DNA of 64,000 bases from Gibbula magus (lineage: Eukaryota > Mollusca > Gastropoda > Trochida > Trochidae), in assembly GCA_936450465.1 (NCBI GenBank), contig OW388291.1, positions 78,711,936 to 78,775,935 of the forward strand, given 5' to 3'. The notes under the pieces were generated by a model, which was not told where the DNA came from, did not search any database, and was given only the letters and a program-made list of their open reading frames with translations. Shown here one piece after another: positions 1 to 12,400 of this stretch; the first letter of the stretch is position 1; each line of letters starts with the position of its first letter. A program made the position numbers and the translations under genes.

Positions 1-570
1 TGATTATAAGAACGCGGTTCCGATCTAATACCAACTCCCCTCGCAAGGAAAGGATAAAGGATTTATGTGATGAACATGGATTTATACCTTTTTGTGAATA
101 TCAGTCAAAATACAAAATACGAGGGACAGTATTAGATTATAATCAACTTCTTCCTATCTTACCTTATTCCTTAAATAATATCATCAAATGGACCAGAGTC
201 ATCCCACCATATAATTTATATATAAACATTTACCAAAGAAATATTTTTAAGTTCCCAAAAGGATTAAGGTTATTTTATGATCAGTTAATTTTAAAAAAAT
301 GAAACGCTTAAAATTTGTGCTAAATGGGAAATGCTCTTCAATGACACGGAATTCAACTGGCACAATGTCTTTAATATTTATAGACATGATCTCAAAGATG
401 TTAAACTACTTGATTTCCAATACAGATTCTTGTATAGAGTCATTTACACAAAAAAAGAACTGTTGAAAATGAATCTGATTTACAATTTTGGAACTTTGGA
501 TGAACACATTTATATTTCAAAAAATATAAATTACAAAATATTTTATTTGGTTTGGTACAACACATAAAAA
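1..570 (+). mobile_element. Decayed LINE ORF2 C-terminal fragment (5' end outside the window)
   Basis: Two frames carry LINE ORF2-type residues. One reads DLCDEHGFIPFCEYQ, KYKIRGTVLDYNQLLPILPY and later FNWHNVFN. After a frame break a second reads LKDVKLLDFQYRFLYRVIYT and KKELLKMNLI, the region before the Cys/His finger of non-LTR retrotransposon polyproteins. It is the same domain as the reversed fragment near 46-47 kb. Stops and shifts show that it is dead. Identification is by pattern recognition. Confidence 0.6.
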
Positions 571-756
571 TGTATTAATCAACCAAATCATTATATCTGC
601 CAACAAACACATCCATATGCATTTGTGTAATATTAAAAATTCAATTCCAAAATTCTGTAACTATAAAATGGTGTTAAATGAAATATATTTTGTAGAAAAA
701 TTCATTGCAAAGAAAAACAATGAAATGTAAACATTCTTTCAAAAATGGAATTCCAA

Positions 757-1265
757 TCCCAATTTTCAGCAAATGAAGGTTTCAACTGAGTAATACTATG
801 TAACCACCTTCCGAATATATTATTGTATGCTTGTAATGTTTGACTATGTACTTGCGGGAACGAATAAAAAATTTTTTTTTAAAAATTCCAATTTTCAGCA
901 AATGAAGGTTTCAACTGAGTATTACTATTTAACCACCTTCCGAGTACATTATTGTATGCTTGTAATGTTTGACTATGTACTTGCGGGAACGAATAAAAAA
1001 ATTGTTTTTAAAAAATCCCAATTTTCAGCAAATGAAGGTTTCAACTGAGTAATACTATTTAAGTACCTTCCGAGTATATTATTGTATGCTTGTTATGTTT
1101 GACTATGTACTTGCGGGAACGAATAAAACAATTGTTGTAAAAAAAAACAATTTTCAGCAAATGAAGGTTTCAACTGAGTAATACTATTTAACCACCTTCC
1201 GAGTATATTATTGTATGTTTGACTATGTACTTGCGGGAACGAATTAAAATATTTGGGAAAAAAAT
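757..1265 (+). repeat. Four ~129-130 bp tandem repeats
   Basis: The word AATTTTCAGC recurs at 761, 890, 1020 and 1149. Each unit ends with TTGCGGGAACGAATAAA-like sequence and an A/T-rich spacer. The fourth unit lacks about 10 bp. The array directly follows the LINE relic, and the AATAAA-like end suggests a repeated LINE 3' tail. Confidence 0.85.
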
Positions 1266-3097
1266 CCCTCGTAAGTTATAACTCGCGCCAGTTTCGACCA
1301 CTGGATTATTTAGTCTTACTGCATTTCCTCAACTTTTCTGTGCGAGCGTAGCAGTGTTCACTATACTAAGTTTAGGTGCCGAGCGCCACTACGCTGCTTG
1401 CTACCAGGCGTTTTATTTGTGAAGAGTGTATATCACACTTTACAATGTCAGGAGTGATGCATGCGCGTTGTCATGCATACATGCTTTAAGTTATTCTAAA
1501 AAAATTACAACATTCTCAGTTTGTAACAACAGTTTTTTTAAATGACATGTGTTGTATGCTACAAACGTAAGATAAACATATCAGATAAGAACAAAGGTTC
1601 AAATATGGTTAGAAGTATTGATTTGAAAAGAAATTTTGTAAAATGATATTTTTCAATATCATATACATCCTCATGCACTCTTTTGTTATAAAAGTATGGT
1701 TGTTGTCAATATGTACGCTTCACCGCGTGCACAAGGAAAATTGTATCGTTTTACCTGATGCAAAATACCATGACATCACTTATGCTGTACAGGATATTTA
1801 AAAAACAATATCCTATATGAAAAGACACGTAGCTTTCTTTAAACCAGTTACCATTAAGACCCAATATAGGTTGTTTTAACTATCCACATAGACATGACAT
1901 TTAAAACAACACATTTATGGTAAAATACTATTTGAACCTTTTCAAGGGATAAGACAAACTAATTCAAAGGATTATGCATATTTAGTGAAGGGCATATTAT
2001 AACACTCAATAACATTATTATTGAATGCAAACTACTTATTGGTTATTGTATTGATATGCATGGTAAGAAAGATGACTGTATTCAATGACAACTGAATAGT
2101 TAAAACAAATTACATACGATACTTTCGTTTCCCGGAAGAAAACAAAACCTGGAATCACAACACAGCACATTTCAACGAGCACTGAGATCATAAACAAATG
2201 AATACATACACTGACATATGAAAGGATAAGATATGATATATGACTTCATGTTATAAAATAAAATATAGCCGTGGTATATAGGATGTACAGAATGGTTTGA
2301 TGCTAAATGATAGATTATGATATAGCTGATGTTAAGAAAATAATCGTGGTTTATATAAAAGAACGAAAGCAAATTATTTGTTCTATAGAATTATCGGATT
2401 GCGTATATAGACGGTCTAATGGGAGAAATTGAAAATCGTATAATAACAATACTGGTAATGTCATTTACATACTATACTTTGGACAAATTATGCTAATTAG
2501 GTACACGTATATGTGTATTGTACTCAAGGAGGATTTATGAGAAAGTGACAAGTGAAAAGTTTATAACTAATTTTCAACAATTGGTTTCTTAATATACAGA
2601 CATTTTAAAAGTAAATAATGAAAACTTCATAATATTTTGTTCACATGTACATACTTAATTATTTCAAAGTTATATATGAGGGTTTGGACAAATATAACGT
2701 ATAAATTTCGTTCTACTTTTATCATGATTTGCAAATAAATTGAATTATTGTCCTTTCAACTGCCTTTTTGATGGACAGATTCCTCGAGTTCTTTCGTTGA
2801 CTACTTCTCCCTTCATTTACCACCACATTTAACAAACCTAATACGTGTATATATAGCATGTATAGCTTAAACATAAAGCATTTGAGTACCAAAAAAAATA
2901 GCTGTATCGTGTTATATACATGTACAACCTAAATATGAGGTCTTTATTAAGCGTCGATTATATCAAATATATTTATTGTATTGTATGTATTTATACATGT
3001 GTCACGATATCTACAGGCTTAAAATAAAGTTTTAAAATATTGTTATGGTATTGGTTTTCTTTATTTATTCACAGAATTACAGAATAAGAATTATATA
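1266..3097. other. Intergenic DNA without recognised features
   Basis: AT-rich sequence with only short random ORFs. I see no gene, RNA or transposon structure here. Confidence 0.5.
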
Positions 3098-3224
3098 TAC
3101 CGTATTTCCTCTAATAAGCGCATGGGCGCTTATTTTTTTCAGCACCCCTTGACCCGCCCGGCGCTTATTAGAGACCCGTCGCTTATTGGAGACCCGGCGC
3201 TTATATATTAGAGGAAATACGGTA
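3098..3224. mobile_element. 127-bp MITE with terminal inverted repeats
   Basis: It begins TACCGTATTTCCTCTAATAA and ends with the near-complement (TTAGAGGAAATACGGTA). Internal GCGCTTATT words repeat on both strands. Bounded by TA, it fits a TA-targeting non-autonomous DNA transposon. Confidence 0.8.
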
Positions 3225-3467
3225 GTCTATTTATGTTTTTTTTTATTGAAAACATATTTTATTCATTTAAGAAATGAATTGGGCACAAGTTGTGAAACTT
3301 ATAGAAGCCCTCTCCAGGGAATCAACAACTATTTTACAAGGCTAGAATACATAACAATTTATGTTATAAGGTTCTGATATGGAAATATGTGTATCGTGTT
3401 ATATATACAGAGAAGAATTCAGTCTTTAATAACTCTTAATCAAAACTTGATTGTATGAAATAGGTTC

Positions 3468-3491
3468 ATTATTATTATTATTATTATTATT
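3468..3491. repeat. (ATT)8 microsatellite
   Basis: Eight perfect ATT units, read directly. Confidence 0.95.
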
Positions 3492-3811
3492 GACTTATTT
3501 TCAAGTTGTCGTCACTAAAAACGATTTTCTTGCAATTCAGCGCTATTTATCCTACCTCATGTAAGAATGTCGATCCTGATTGGTCCACGTGACAATTAAC
3601 AAATATCAATAAACACCGTCATACGCGGGTTGATAAATCTTCCCGAGGGTGATACATGTTTTATATCCCGCAACATCAATAAAGCATGCATCCACGTCAA
3701 TCATTTCATGTCAAAAGGTCATAGTTTGTCGATCGATAAGCTGTTTTTTGTCCAAAATTTTCTTTGTTTTTTAATGATATTTTGAGACATGCGGTGAGAT
3801 AAATACGTTAT

Positions 3812-3935
3812 AACATTCAGTTTGTTCGGGTGACATCGTAATTTATCAGACCCGCGTAAGTGTTTATCCAACGAGCCGTAGGCGAATTGGATAAACACTA
3901 ACAAGAATAACGATGTCACCCTTCACTGAATGTTT
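3812..3935. mobile_element. Imperfect hairpin (foldback) element
   Basis: ACATTCAGT, GGGTGACATCGT and AGTGTTTATCCAA on the left recur as reverse complements on the right (the inner arm returns at 3887-3899) around a short loop with CGAGCCGTAGGCG. This is near-palindromic MITE architecture. Sequence at 3600-3700 looks like a diverged relative. Confidence 0.65.
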
Positions 3936-6149
3936 TAACTTATATTACATCATTGAGTAAGAATAAAATACTAAACTAGGTTCCGTTTGATAACATGTTT
4001 ATGAAACTCGTGAATTGCATCGGTATCTAAATCGCTTTAGCTCGTTAAAATACCAAACCATTCACTCGTTTCAGGACACACGTGCATGTAGAACAAGCTG
4101 TTTCGTGCGATCGTACATTCATCTACTTCAAGTTTTTAAGAAATAAGCATGATTACTCATGCATTATAAACTGCATGCAATGCATGTTTAAATTGTTCTC
4201 TTCCATAGACGGCCCGCTCACTCCACTCCTCGTGTACGATTCTAAGCACCATACATTCAACATGTGATCGCTGGCCCAATACCCGATCATTGACTCGACT
4301 ACTGAAGATTTCATCAGATACAACAGGAAAACAAGAACTTATTTTCATACCCGTAGTAAAATAGGAAATGCTAGAAATGCTGTGAGCACTGCTTGTGGAG
4401 AACGCCCTAAATATCTAGCGTGTGTGCCCTTGGTGCGCATGCACGCACTGTGTGCTGTTGTGCCATATGCGTTTGTCCTATGATGCAATATACACTAGAA
4501 AGTCTATACGGTCCTGTCAAACGGGGTTGGGTATTCTGCGACCCGCACGTAACTCTTGAGTGTAACATGGTGTAAGTCGATTTCATCATCTCAGTGACCG
4601 ACCCATGCAGAGCTTATACATATTCAATCCTATTTTTTTTTTATTTACATAGCGTCAAGATGTTTAGTTAATCTGTCACTGTATTTTATTTTTGAGTATA
4701 AAATTGTGCATTTAATTTATTACCCACATTGAAAAGGACACTATTTTGGTAATGACAAGATCATTAAAATCAACGTTATAGCTAATATTCGAATTATCAA
4801 ATTATAGATTACAGATTTTGACTGAAAATAAGAATGATTTTTTTTTTCAACGTATAGGTGTATACGTGTCATTTACGTTTAACGAATTTTTTTAAAAGCT
4901 ATTTATTTTCTATAAGCTAATCCTCAACGAAGCGATGTTACGGGTAACGTCAAACGTCAAGATGTAAATTGAAAAACTAAATGAATAGCAACGCTAATGA
5001 AGAAGTTCAATTGTCAATGAAGTACACGTTTTATAAACAGATAATAAATAAGATGACACGGTTTTCCGGCGGGTTATAATGCGATGATTAAGAATAAAAA
5101 GTCAAATGGAAACTGATAACATATTAAATATCATGAATTTAAATTTAACACTTAAAATCATGTTAATTTGCAATGAGCCCCTTGTTGTGTTTGATACTTC
5201 AATAATAGTAATGTTTCTTTAAGTTCATTTAAGTTCATGTTAATCTTTATTTGTATAATTACAAACTGATTTAGCATGTTTATATATCCTATATCTGAAG
5301 TGTTAAAACCAAAAAAACATAAATCACAAAAAATACCAGATGGTTAAAACAACTTTACGTTCTCAGCTATCCTCCAATTGAATTAAATGTCAAATGTTAT
5401 CATGTGTTCATGTTCATGTGCTATTTGTTCACTCACCCATATAATATAGTGTCTAACCTTTGGGGTGTCTGCCAGTGGGGTTCCACCGTGTTGAACCCGC
5501 AAGGAATGACATTAAATATTTTAAGAAAACTATTGTGATAGCATTTTTAAAATTTGCAACAATTCACGATAGACATCCACGCTAGTTCAACACGTGAGAT
5601 GGGGCTCAAATAAATAACCTATCTGTCGGCCATGTCGTGGTCAAACTGCTACTAGAAATTTTTATTATTATTAGCTTCGCAATCCGTACAGTTGAGTATA
5701 TTATGGTAAGTTATTCTCCCTGTTTCACATAAGTAACGATGGATGCCGCTTTGCTAACTGATCTTAAAGTAAACTTAGCCATACCAAGTATACGATTGAT
5801 ATAAGAGTTGATATCCAAACAGCACTATGGATATTACATTTCTCCTAAGAAAGTTTATATTTTTATATTTTTAAATGAAATCAATTCCAAATTCCTTTAA
5901 CTTTCTTTTCAATATATGATGAAACAGACGCACAAAACTATGCAAATTTTAAAAAGAAATTAGATGTTGATATTATTATTTTTGGTTCATTGAACACATG
6001 TAATAAATGTAAATGTGAAATTCAATAGATATGCCTATGTATATTTTCTGTAACTTCAGAAAAAGCATTTTAATTGATGAAAATGATTATTTCAAATTTC
6101 TCAAGGGTTATAAAATGGAATCTCCCTGAGAAATGAGAATATTCTAGAG
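3936..6149. other. Intergenic DNA upstream of HIF-alpha
   Basis: AT-rich, with no convincing ORF, RNA gene or repeat boundary. Small palindromes such as the GCATGCAATGCATG region near 4170 are present. Distal regulatory elements cannot be excluded. Confidence 0.4.
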
Positions 6150-6207
6150 TGTGATATATATACAATAGTGGAAACACCGAGAGGAAGTATACTTTCTATA
6201 AGTGCGT

Positions 6208-6314
6208 ATGTCGGACCATCGTGTGTCCTAGTTACGGAAACACCCGATGTTGGGCGAATGACGTCACTTGCAGTAGTGTCTCAAAACACTTCAGTAGAAG
6301 CACACACAGGATAA
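6208..6314 (+). other. Three short upstream ORFs in the inferred leader
   Basis: ATG 6208 to TAG 6231 (7 codons), ATG 6247 to TGA 6261 (4 codons), and ATG 6258 to TAA 6312-6314 (18 codons). All terminate before the main ATG at 6381. If the leader begins near 6190, all three would be transcribed and could lower scanning to the main start. Confidence 0.35.
6259..6266. promoter_or_regulatory. Palindromic CRE (TGACGTCA)
   Basis: A full 8-bp consensus for CREB/ATF family factors, seen directly, 115 bp upstream of the HIF-alpha start codon. It also overlaps the start of a small uORF (ATG at 6258). Function is inferred only from the match and position. Confidence 0.4.
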
Positions 6315-6380
6315 GTACCAACTGTCGGAACTGTAAGCTTTACCAATACCGTGTTACATACCAGTTGGAATATACAGACG

Positions 6381-6403
6381 ATGACATCAAAAGATAAGAA
6401 ACG
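6381..6403 (+). CDS. HIF1A: HIF-alpha coding exon 1 (23 nt, residues 1-8 in part)
   Basis: Reads M-T-S-K-D-K-K then CG, followed by a consensus donor (GTAAGT at 6404). It ends in phase 2, exactly what exon 2 needs: CG joins G to make Arg-8 before [12 protein letters not shown] tiny first coding exon ending in a Lys-rich stretch is also the vertebrate HIF1A layout. The assignment rests on phase, donor quality, residue type and the promoter-like context upstream; intron 1 would be 36,848 bp. An RNA read across the junction would settle it. Confidence 0.75.
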
Positions 6404-9400
6404 GTAAGTGATCAGTGCATATTGGAATGGCATGTCGCGTGTAGACTGTGTTGCGTGTGGAACGGCTAACTAGTTTGCTCACGGGCAATCTCTTGTTTTC
6501 GAGGCATTGTGGGCAAGCGAGTCTACATGGTTGAACGCGCTTTGACAGACTTATAGTACCGTTATGTACACATGACGTGTCATGACGGTTTCTTGACATG
6601 TCATCCTGTCATGTCAGACAACTGACAAGAGGGTTATTGCATTTTTCACTGAAAGTTGAAACAGAAAAATGTTAGGTTAGACTTTGACCTTTTGATGTCA
6701 AATGTTTGTGAAAAATGACAATGTCAGTCAAGCGTTTTAACTTTTAACTCACCCTTATATAATACTTTATGTGTTTGTTTACGTTGTGACATAATAACAA
6801 TATTATTATATCTTTTAAAACTATGATCACAGGCGAATTTAAAAGGGACTATTTTATGATATGAGTAGCGGTAAAGTAAAAGGTTTGATTACGTTAGTTA
6901 GGATTGTAGGTCGGCATGTGCCGTGGTTCCCTCCTTTAAGACTGTGAGATCTGTGTCATGATTTGATAAAACCCTGCTGTTTCTGTTTATTTAATATTTT
7001 AGTGCTGTTATGTATAATATAAAATACTTAAAATTGGGCTTGAATAACATTGTATCACAAATAAATTCCTAATATGCAATTTGTGTTACAAAAATGGTAC
7101 ATTGTGTTCTTTGAAGTACGCAATTATTTTAATATGGGAAGATGTATAAACAAATGTTTTAATATTCTTAAAAATTAAAACCATCAAATATGAAAATTCA
7201 GTTAAAATCAACTAATTAATAAAATAAAAACATATTTCTTTTATATCTTGCTAAATTTCTTAAACATGAATGTAATGTATTTGAATGTTTAAAACTAAAG
7301 ATGGTAAAGTAATATTTGGATGAAATTAAATTTGTACTTAAGGTATTTTGCCTTTCTACAAATAAACTCATCTTGAATAAAATTAAATTGGACTTTTTTG
7401 TAAAGCCAACTGTAACAATACCACTTGAAAACTAGTAGTTTTCTATTTTAAATAGTAATAGCAATGCTATTTTATAATGTTATGTTCAAATCTCATATTT
7501 GATATGCCCATGTCAGATTTGATGTCCTCTAGTCGCTCCCACAGTTCCACCCTGTTCAATCAGCCAGGAGATGTCAATGTTAAGGTTAATATCCTATTAA
7601 TGAGAAGTTTACACAGGCTGGGAAAGGAAGGGTTTAAGGATTGTTATGCAAACACTTTCGGAAAGATTTTTGTCAAATTTAATGTGAAAGGATATGACAT
7701 ATATTCTTTGAGTTCTTCAGTAATTCATTAATTTTTTTATAAAATACATTTGTATCATTTTACTAAAAAAATAAAAATATTTTTTTGAACGTAATGTAAT
7801 TTGAACTGCACAATTTGCTTGGCCCAAATGTTATGTGATGATATTTCATAAGTATTCTTGTATGAAACTTTTTTTGTTTATATTCTTGTAAAACTCTATT
7901 TGAACTTCTTGGTAGGTTTTTGATAAAATAGAGCAGTGAAGCAATTTTGATAGTTCAATAAATTATTCTTCAAATAACATTTAGTACGGTAGTTCTTTCA
8001 AACTTGTATAAATTTTTGTTTTCATTCATTGATTTCGTCAAAAGTTTAAAATAACAAATCATTTTTTTAAAGAATTTTTCAAAATATTACATTAAATATA
8101 ATCAGTTTGAACAGAAATATAACTAATGAAATTGATTCAATTTGTTTTGTACTCCTGCTCTTCAAATGATGTCTTAGAAAGAGTAATTGTACGTCAATGT
8201 CTGGCCGTAGTGTATTTTTGTACTAGGATGTTCAATTACTTGATTGTGGTTTCCTGCGATCAAATGTATTTTAGCTTTCCATCATTGAATATTTTCTGAC
8301 ATACATCAAATCAATGAAGGAACATGGTTTATAGATGCTTCGGAGATATTTTATTTCCAATTAATTTTTTGATTGATGTTTTCAGTTGGTAAACTGGGAT
8401 CAAATGGATTCTTTATAAATATCTTTCCATCTTTGAATATTTCTGGACTTGCGTCAAAGTTTGAATTAAGGAACATGATTAAATTATCATAACTTTGGGA
8501 TATTTTATCTTCTAATAAAGACAAGGTTCTTATCGCTCCGTATGATATATAATCTTTGTTCCTGTGTTTTTCTTCTATCTATTAATATTGTACATCATTT
8601 TATAGATATGCTATCTTGCTAGAACAGTCTAGTGAGAAACTTACAAGTTATGTAATTGATACAGTTTCATCATGCTGATCATACTGATACGAAGCTCAAG
8701 TTTATTTTATACAAGGCAAAATGTAGTAACAATTTGAAAACACTTTGAAAGCTATTCGTATTCGTAAAGCTATTAGTTTCTGAAGTGCTAAAAGTAATGT
8801 ACAGAATTTCGAAAAATGTCATATTAGGTGATTTAATAATAAACACTGTTTTCAAGAATATTTCATACACAAGTAAAGATTTAGTCTACAATCCTACTAT
8901 TAAGACTGTTAATCTGTGTCTTAAAGACCTTTTTCTATTTGATGTTCATTTCAGATTGTTATCATCACATTTTAAGATGAAATGTTACCTAACAATAAAG
9001 CCATATACATTTAAATGATAAAAACAATCAATTCTTTATATTTTTTAGATATTATTTATTCTGAGCTTGAAATATTAAAGATAATTGCTCTGAGTCACTA
9101 TTCTTGCTCCATAAATGTGTATAAATAGAAGCTTTTAAAGTCGCTGTAGCACCTGCATATCAAGTTTTCACAAATTTACCATTTATTATTAAAGTTTATA
9201 CAATATATCGGTACTTTAATTGGTAAAACATCTCATTACACGACCAAATAAGCCGTATCCATAGAAAACGGCTATCCGTATTCAACGAAAATGGTGCACT
9301 GTATAAAGCGACATTGGTGTGGAACTCATGAGAATTTGAGAGTTCATGCAGCAAGATGGTTGGCCGTTCCAACATTGTACCATATTTAAAACTCTACTAT

Positions 9401-12400
9401 GAGTGTATAGGTATCGCTACATCAGTCAGATCACGTGAACTACCTTCGAGCGTCCATTTTAACTGAACCATGTATATTTGTTTTGGAACTCTTTTTAATG
9501 ATTTAGGAGTATTAGTTAACCATTGGTAACACTTATTTATATTTTTGTGTGAGCACTTTATTTCAGTAAGAAAATAGTGCTACAGCGCCTTAATACAGTC
9601 TGATGTGGACAGTAATATAAACGAAAGTCTAAAACATTATAATCACGTGGATAAAGGTATAATAGATTTATAAAAAAACTCATCCACTCTAATATCATTA
9701 TATACTGAATCACTGATGCTGATCAAGATGAATAAATTGTTTAAATTGCAAGATGTCAGCTAAAAGTTATCCATTCAAAAGGTCAAATTCTCACAACATC
9801 TGACAGAGCAAAACTACCAGCATACCTCCATCAGAAACTAGTATGATGTTGAAGCAGGACAGATAAAATATAAAAAAGAATGATACAGATGTAGTTCTTA
9901 GTCAATAATGTATTTATAGAAACAAAATGTAACCATCAAAATGTAGTCTAAAAGTAATTTGTCTTGAAAAAAGAAGCTTTGTGATTCATATGTGCTTTAA
10001 TTTTGATAATACATGTTTCAAAGTATTTACTAAAGAATAGATTTACAGTTAACAAATGTATCTAAAATAGAAGTCCCTTTGAACAAATCTAATCAGCCTC
10101 TAAACAGTAAATGAAGCTAGTAAAACATAATCAATTTAAAGATTGGTTTAATAAATACATCTTTTAAAAGCCACCTTAAAAGCAGAATTTTCTTTATTTA
10201 AGCATATATATATTGACAGTTCACAATAAAGAAGTTGTTATCCCCTCTTTATAAGAAGCTTGTGTTACAAAAGTGAAACAAAATACAACAGATTAATGTT
10301 TATGTGAAACATGTCACATTTGACATTCTCCACTGAAGTCCTTTTTTGATGTCAGCCTCAGGTGTGCTTGTATATTTCAATTCAGAAGAACATTAACGTT
10401 TCAAGTGATAATAAAGGAGAGCTGTGATGTTTATTTAAATTGTTTATGACCAAAGGATCATAATAGCTGTATACAAATAAGAACACTATAACAAAGTAAA
10501 TTGTGCACACAGCCTTCTTCAGAAATTAGATAAGAACTAAAAGGGGATAGTTTGATTCATCTACCATCTAAAGACCAAGTGGTTTGACTTTATAATAGTC
10601 CAGGGTAAATCAGGGTATTTTGAGGGTTGGTACAATGGTGAGAGAGATAGTTTCATGGCATTGAGGAGGGGACCAAAATGCTTTTATACTTTATGAGACA
10701 CCTTTTTAGCGATTTTATTTATGGTATTTAGACATTCTTAACAATTTTGACCCTTGCATTACTTGAGAGAAATTCTCTTTTAAATCTTTGTTAAATCGTC
10801 AACTTTAGATAATAAATCATACTAACTCTGATGAGCTACAGAGCCAATGGCTCTTTTATATTATGTTTTAACTACTGGTAAGTTACCAGTGCAAATGTAT
10901 GTCAAGTAGGTAAACTACTTTATAATAAACTATTTTCTGGATAAAATGTAGAGGTTTTCTCAGTTTGAGAAAGTGTTCCACTGCAGTTTGATGTCACCAT
11001 TCTCACTGAGAGCGTTGCTTAGTTACACTAGAGTTGGAAATTGTGCTACTAATGTATAATCCATTATCAAGGCTACCATCATTCAGTTATAAATAATAAA
11101 TAATTTCTACTTATATTCTTTTATTATCACATTCCTTTGGTATGACTTGTTTTTTTTAAATAATAGCATTTCCAAATTAAGTTTTGACCATAACAAAAAT
11201 TAATTTGTAATGTATTTGGAAAACATATTTGTATCATGTTTATTGATCATAACATGTTCATAATGCGCTGTTGCCCATGCAGATTATGCACAAAGCGCAC
11301 ATAGAGAGAAGGAAAATGTCAATAGTCATAGTTGGAAAGTGTCCCTAAACAAATGTGGTTTAGGTGAGATTTGAAGATTGGCAAGTCATCACAGTCTCAG
11401 AGATTCTTTGGAAGTTTGTTGTTCCTGCTGCATAGGCAAAGGATATGTTTTCGTACTGAATTGTCGATTGATTATTGATTGACAATCAGCAATCGATCAA
11501 TAACCTGATTCAATATTTGATTTGTACATAAAGTGAACATTGATATGATGTCGCCGGGGATTGAAGCAGTTTTAGAAGTACAGCCCACACCTTTCAGATA
11601 GATGACAGAAGCATATAAGGTTTATGTACCATTTGTGAAAATATCCGGCTCAATGCAATTCAATATCTATAACATATCTACATAACATAAAAACCACGAA
11701 TGACATTGTTTGAGTTCATATCATATATGTATTAAGGAAAATTCACTTATATTGATTATCTACACAAACTACATAGCCCCTATCACAAGTGAAAATGATA
11801 GTTTTGATGTCCTCATCCACTTGAAAGCTTGTAAGGCTCAGATTGATCATAAAGTGGTGAGTGTTTTATGGAAGGCTTGTCCAGTGTGATAATCTGCTGA
11901 ATCAGAGTTGCTTCCAAGTGCAGAGATGTCAAGAAAACACCAAATATCTAAAGTTGGACTGCTCTGTTTGAGTATGGAGTCTGTTTTACTGCCTTGGTGG
12001 ATGGGAGTTAATTTAGTACTCGTATTTGCATAGGGCATGTGCAGGGAGGCATATTTTGTCCATGTTTGTTCTGCTGTTGAATGAAGTTTTCATATTAAAA
12101 TGGTGTATGTCAAGGGTCTGGTTTGTTTTTTCAAGTTTTTGAAAGATTTATGAGAGATTCAGTTTTAGGAATTAATCATTTTGCCAAATTTATGGGTTAT
12201 GTTTGAAATTTGACCTAATTATATCCAAGCCATAAACAAAGGTGTCTGTGTTGCTGTCTAAGATGAATTTTCGTGAAATTAATGTTTCACCCTGATTTTT
12301 AACACCTTAGGCTAATAAAAAAAAGGGAAATGTTTCATTGGCACTCATTTTTGTGTGTGTGCGTAACATATATTTAAAAAAAAATTCATTTAAAACAATT

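Larger units (their letters stand above)
6150..6380 (+). promoter_or_regulatory. Inferred HIF-alpha core promoter and 5' leader
   Basis: A TATA-like run (TATATATAC, 6155-6163) lies about 220 bp upstream of the start codon. A perfect palindromic CRE (TGACGTCA, 6259-6266) lies between it and the ATG. If the TATA is real, transcription would start near 6185-6195, giving a leader of roughly 190 nt, and the CRE would lie inside the leader. No transcript evidence is available, so the start site is inference. Confidence 0.4.

Noticed and set aside
7477..7731. 84-codon ORF as a possible small gene
   Set aside because: No recognisable motif, no splice or promoter context; one of many chance frames in the intron.
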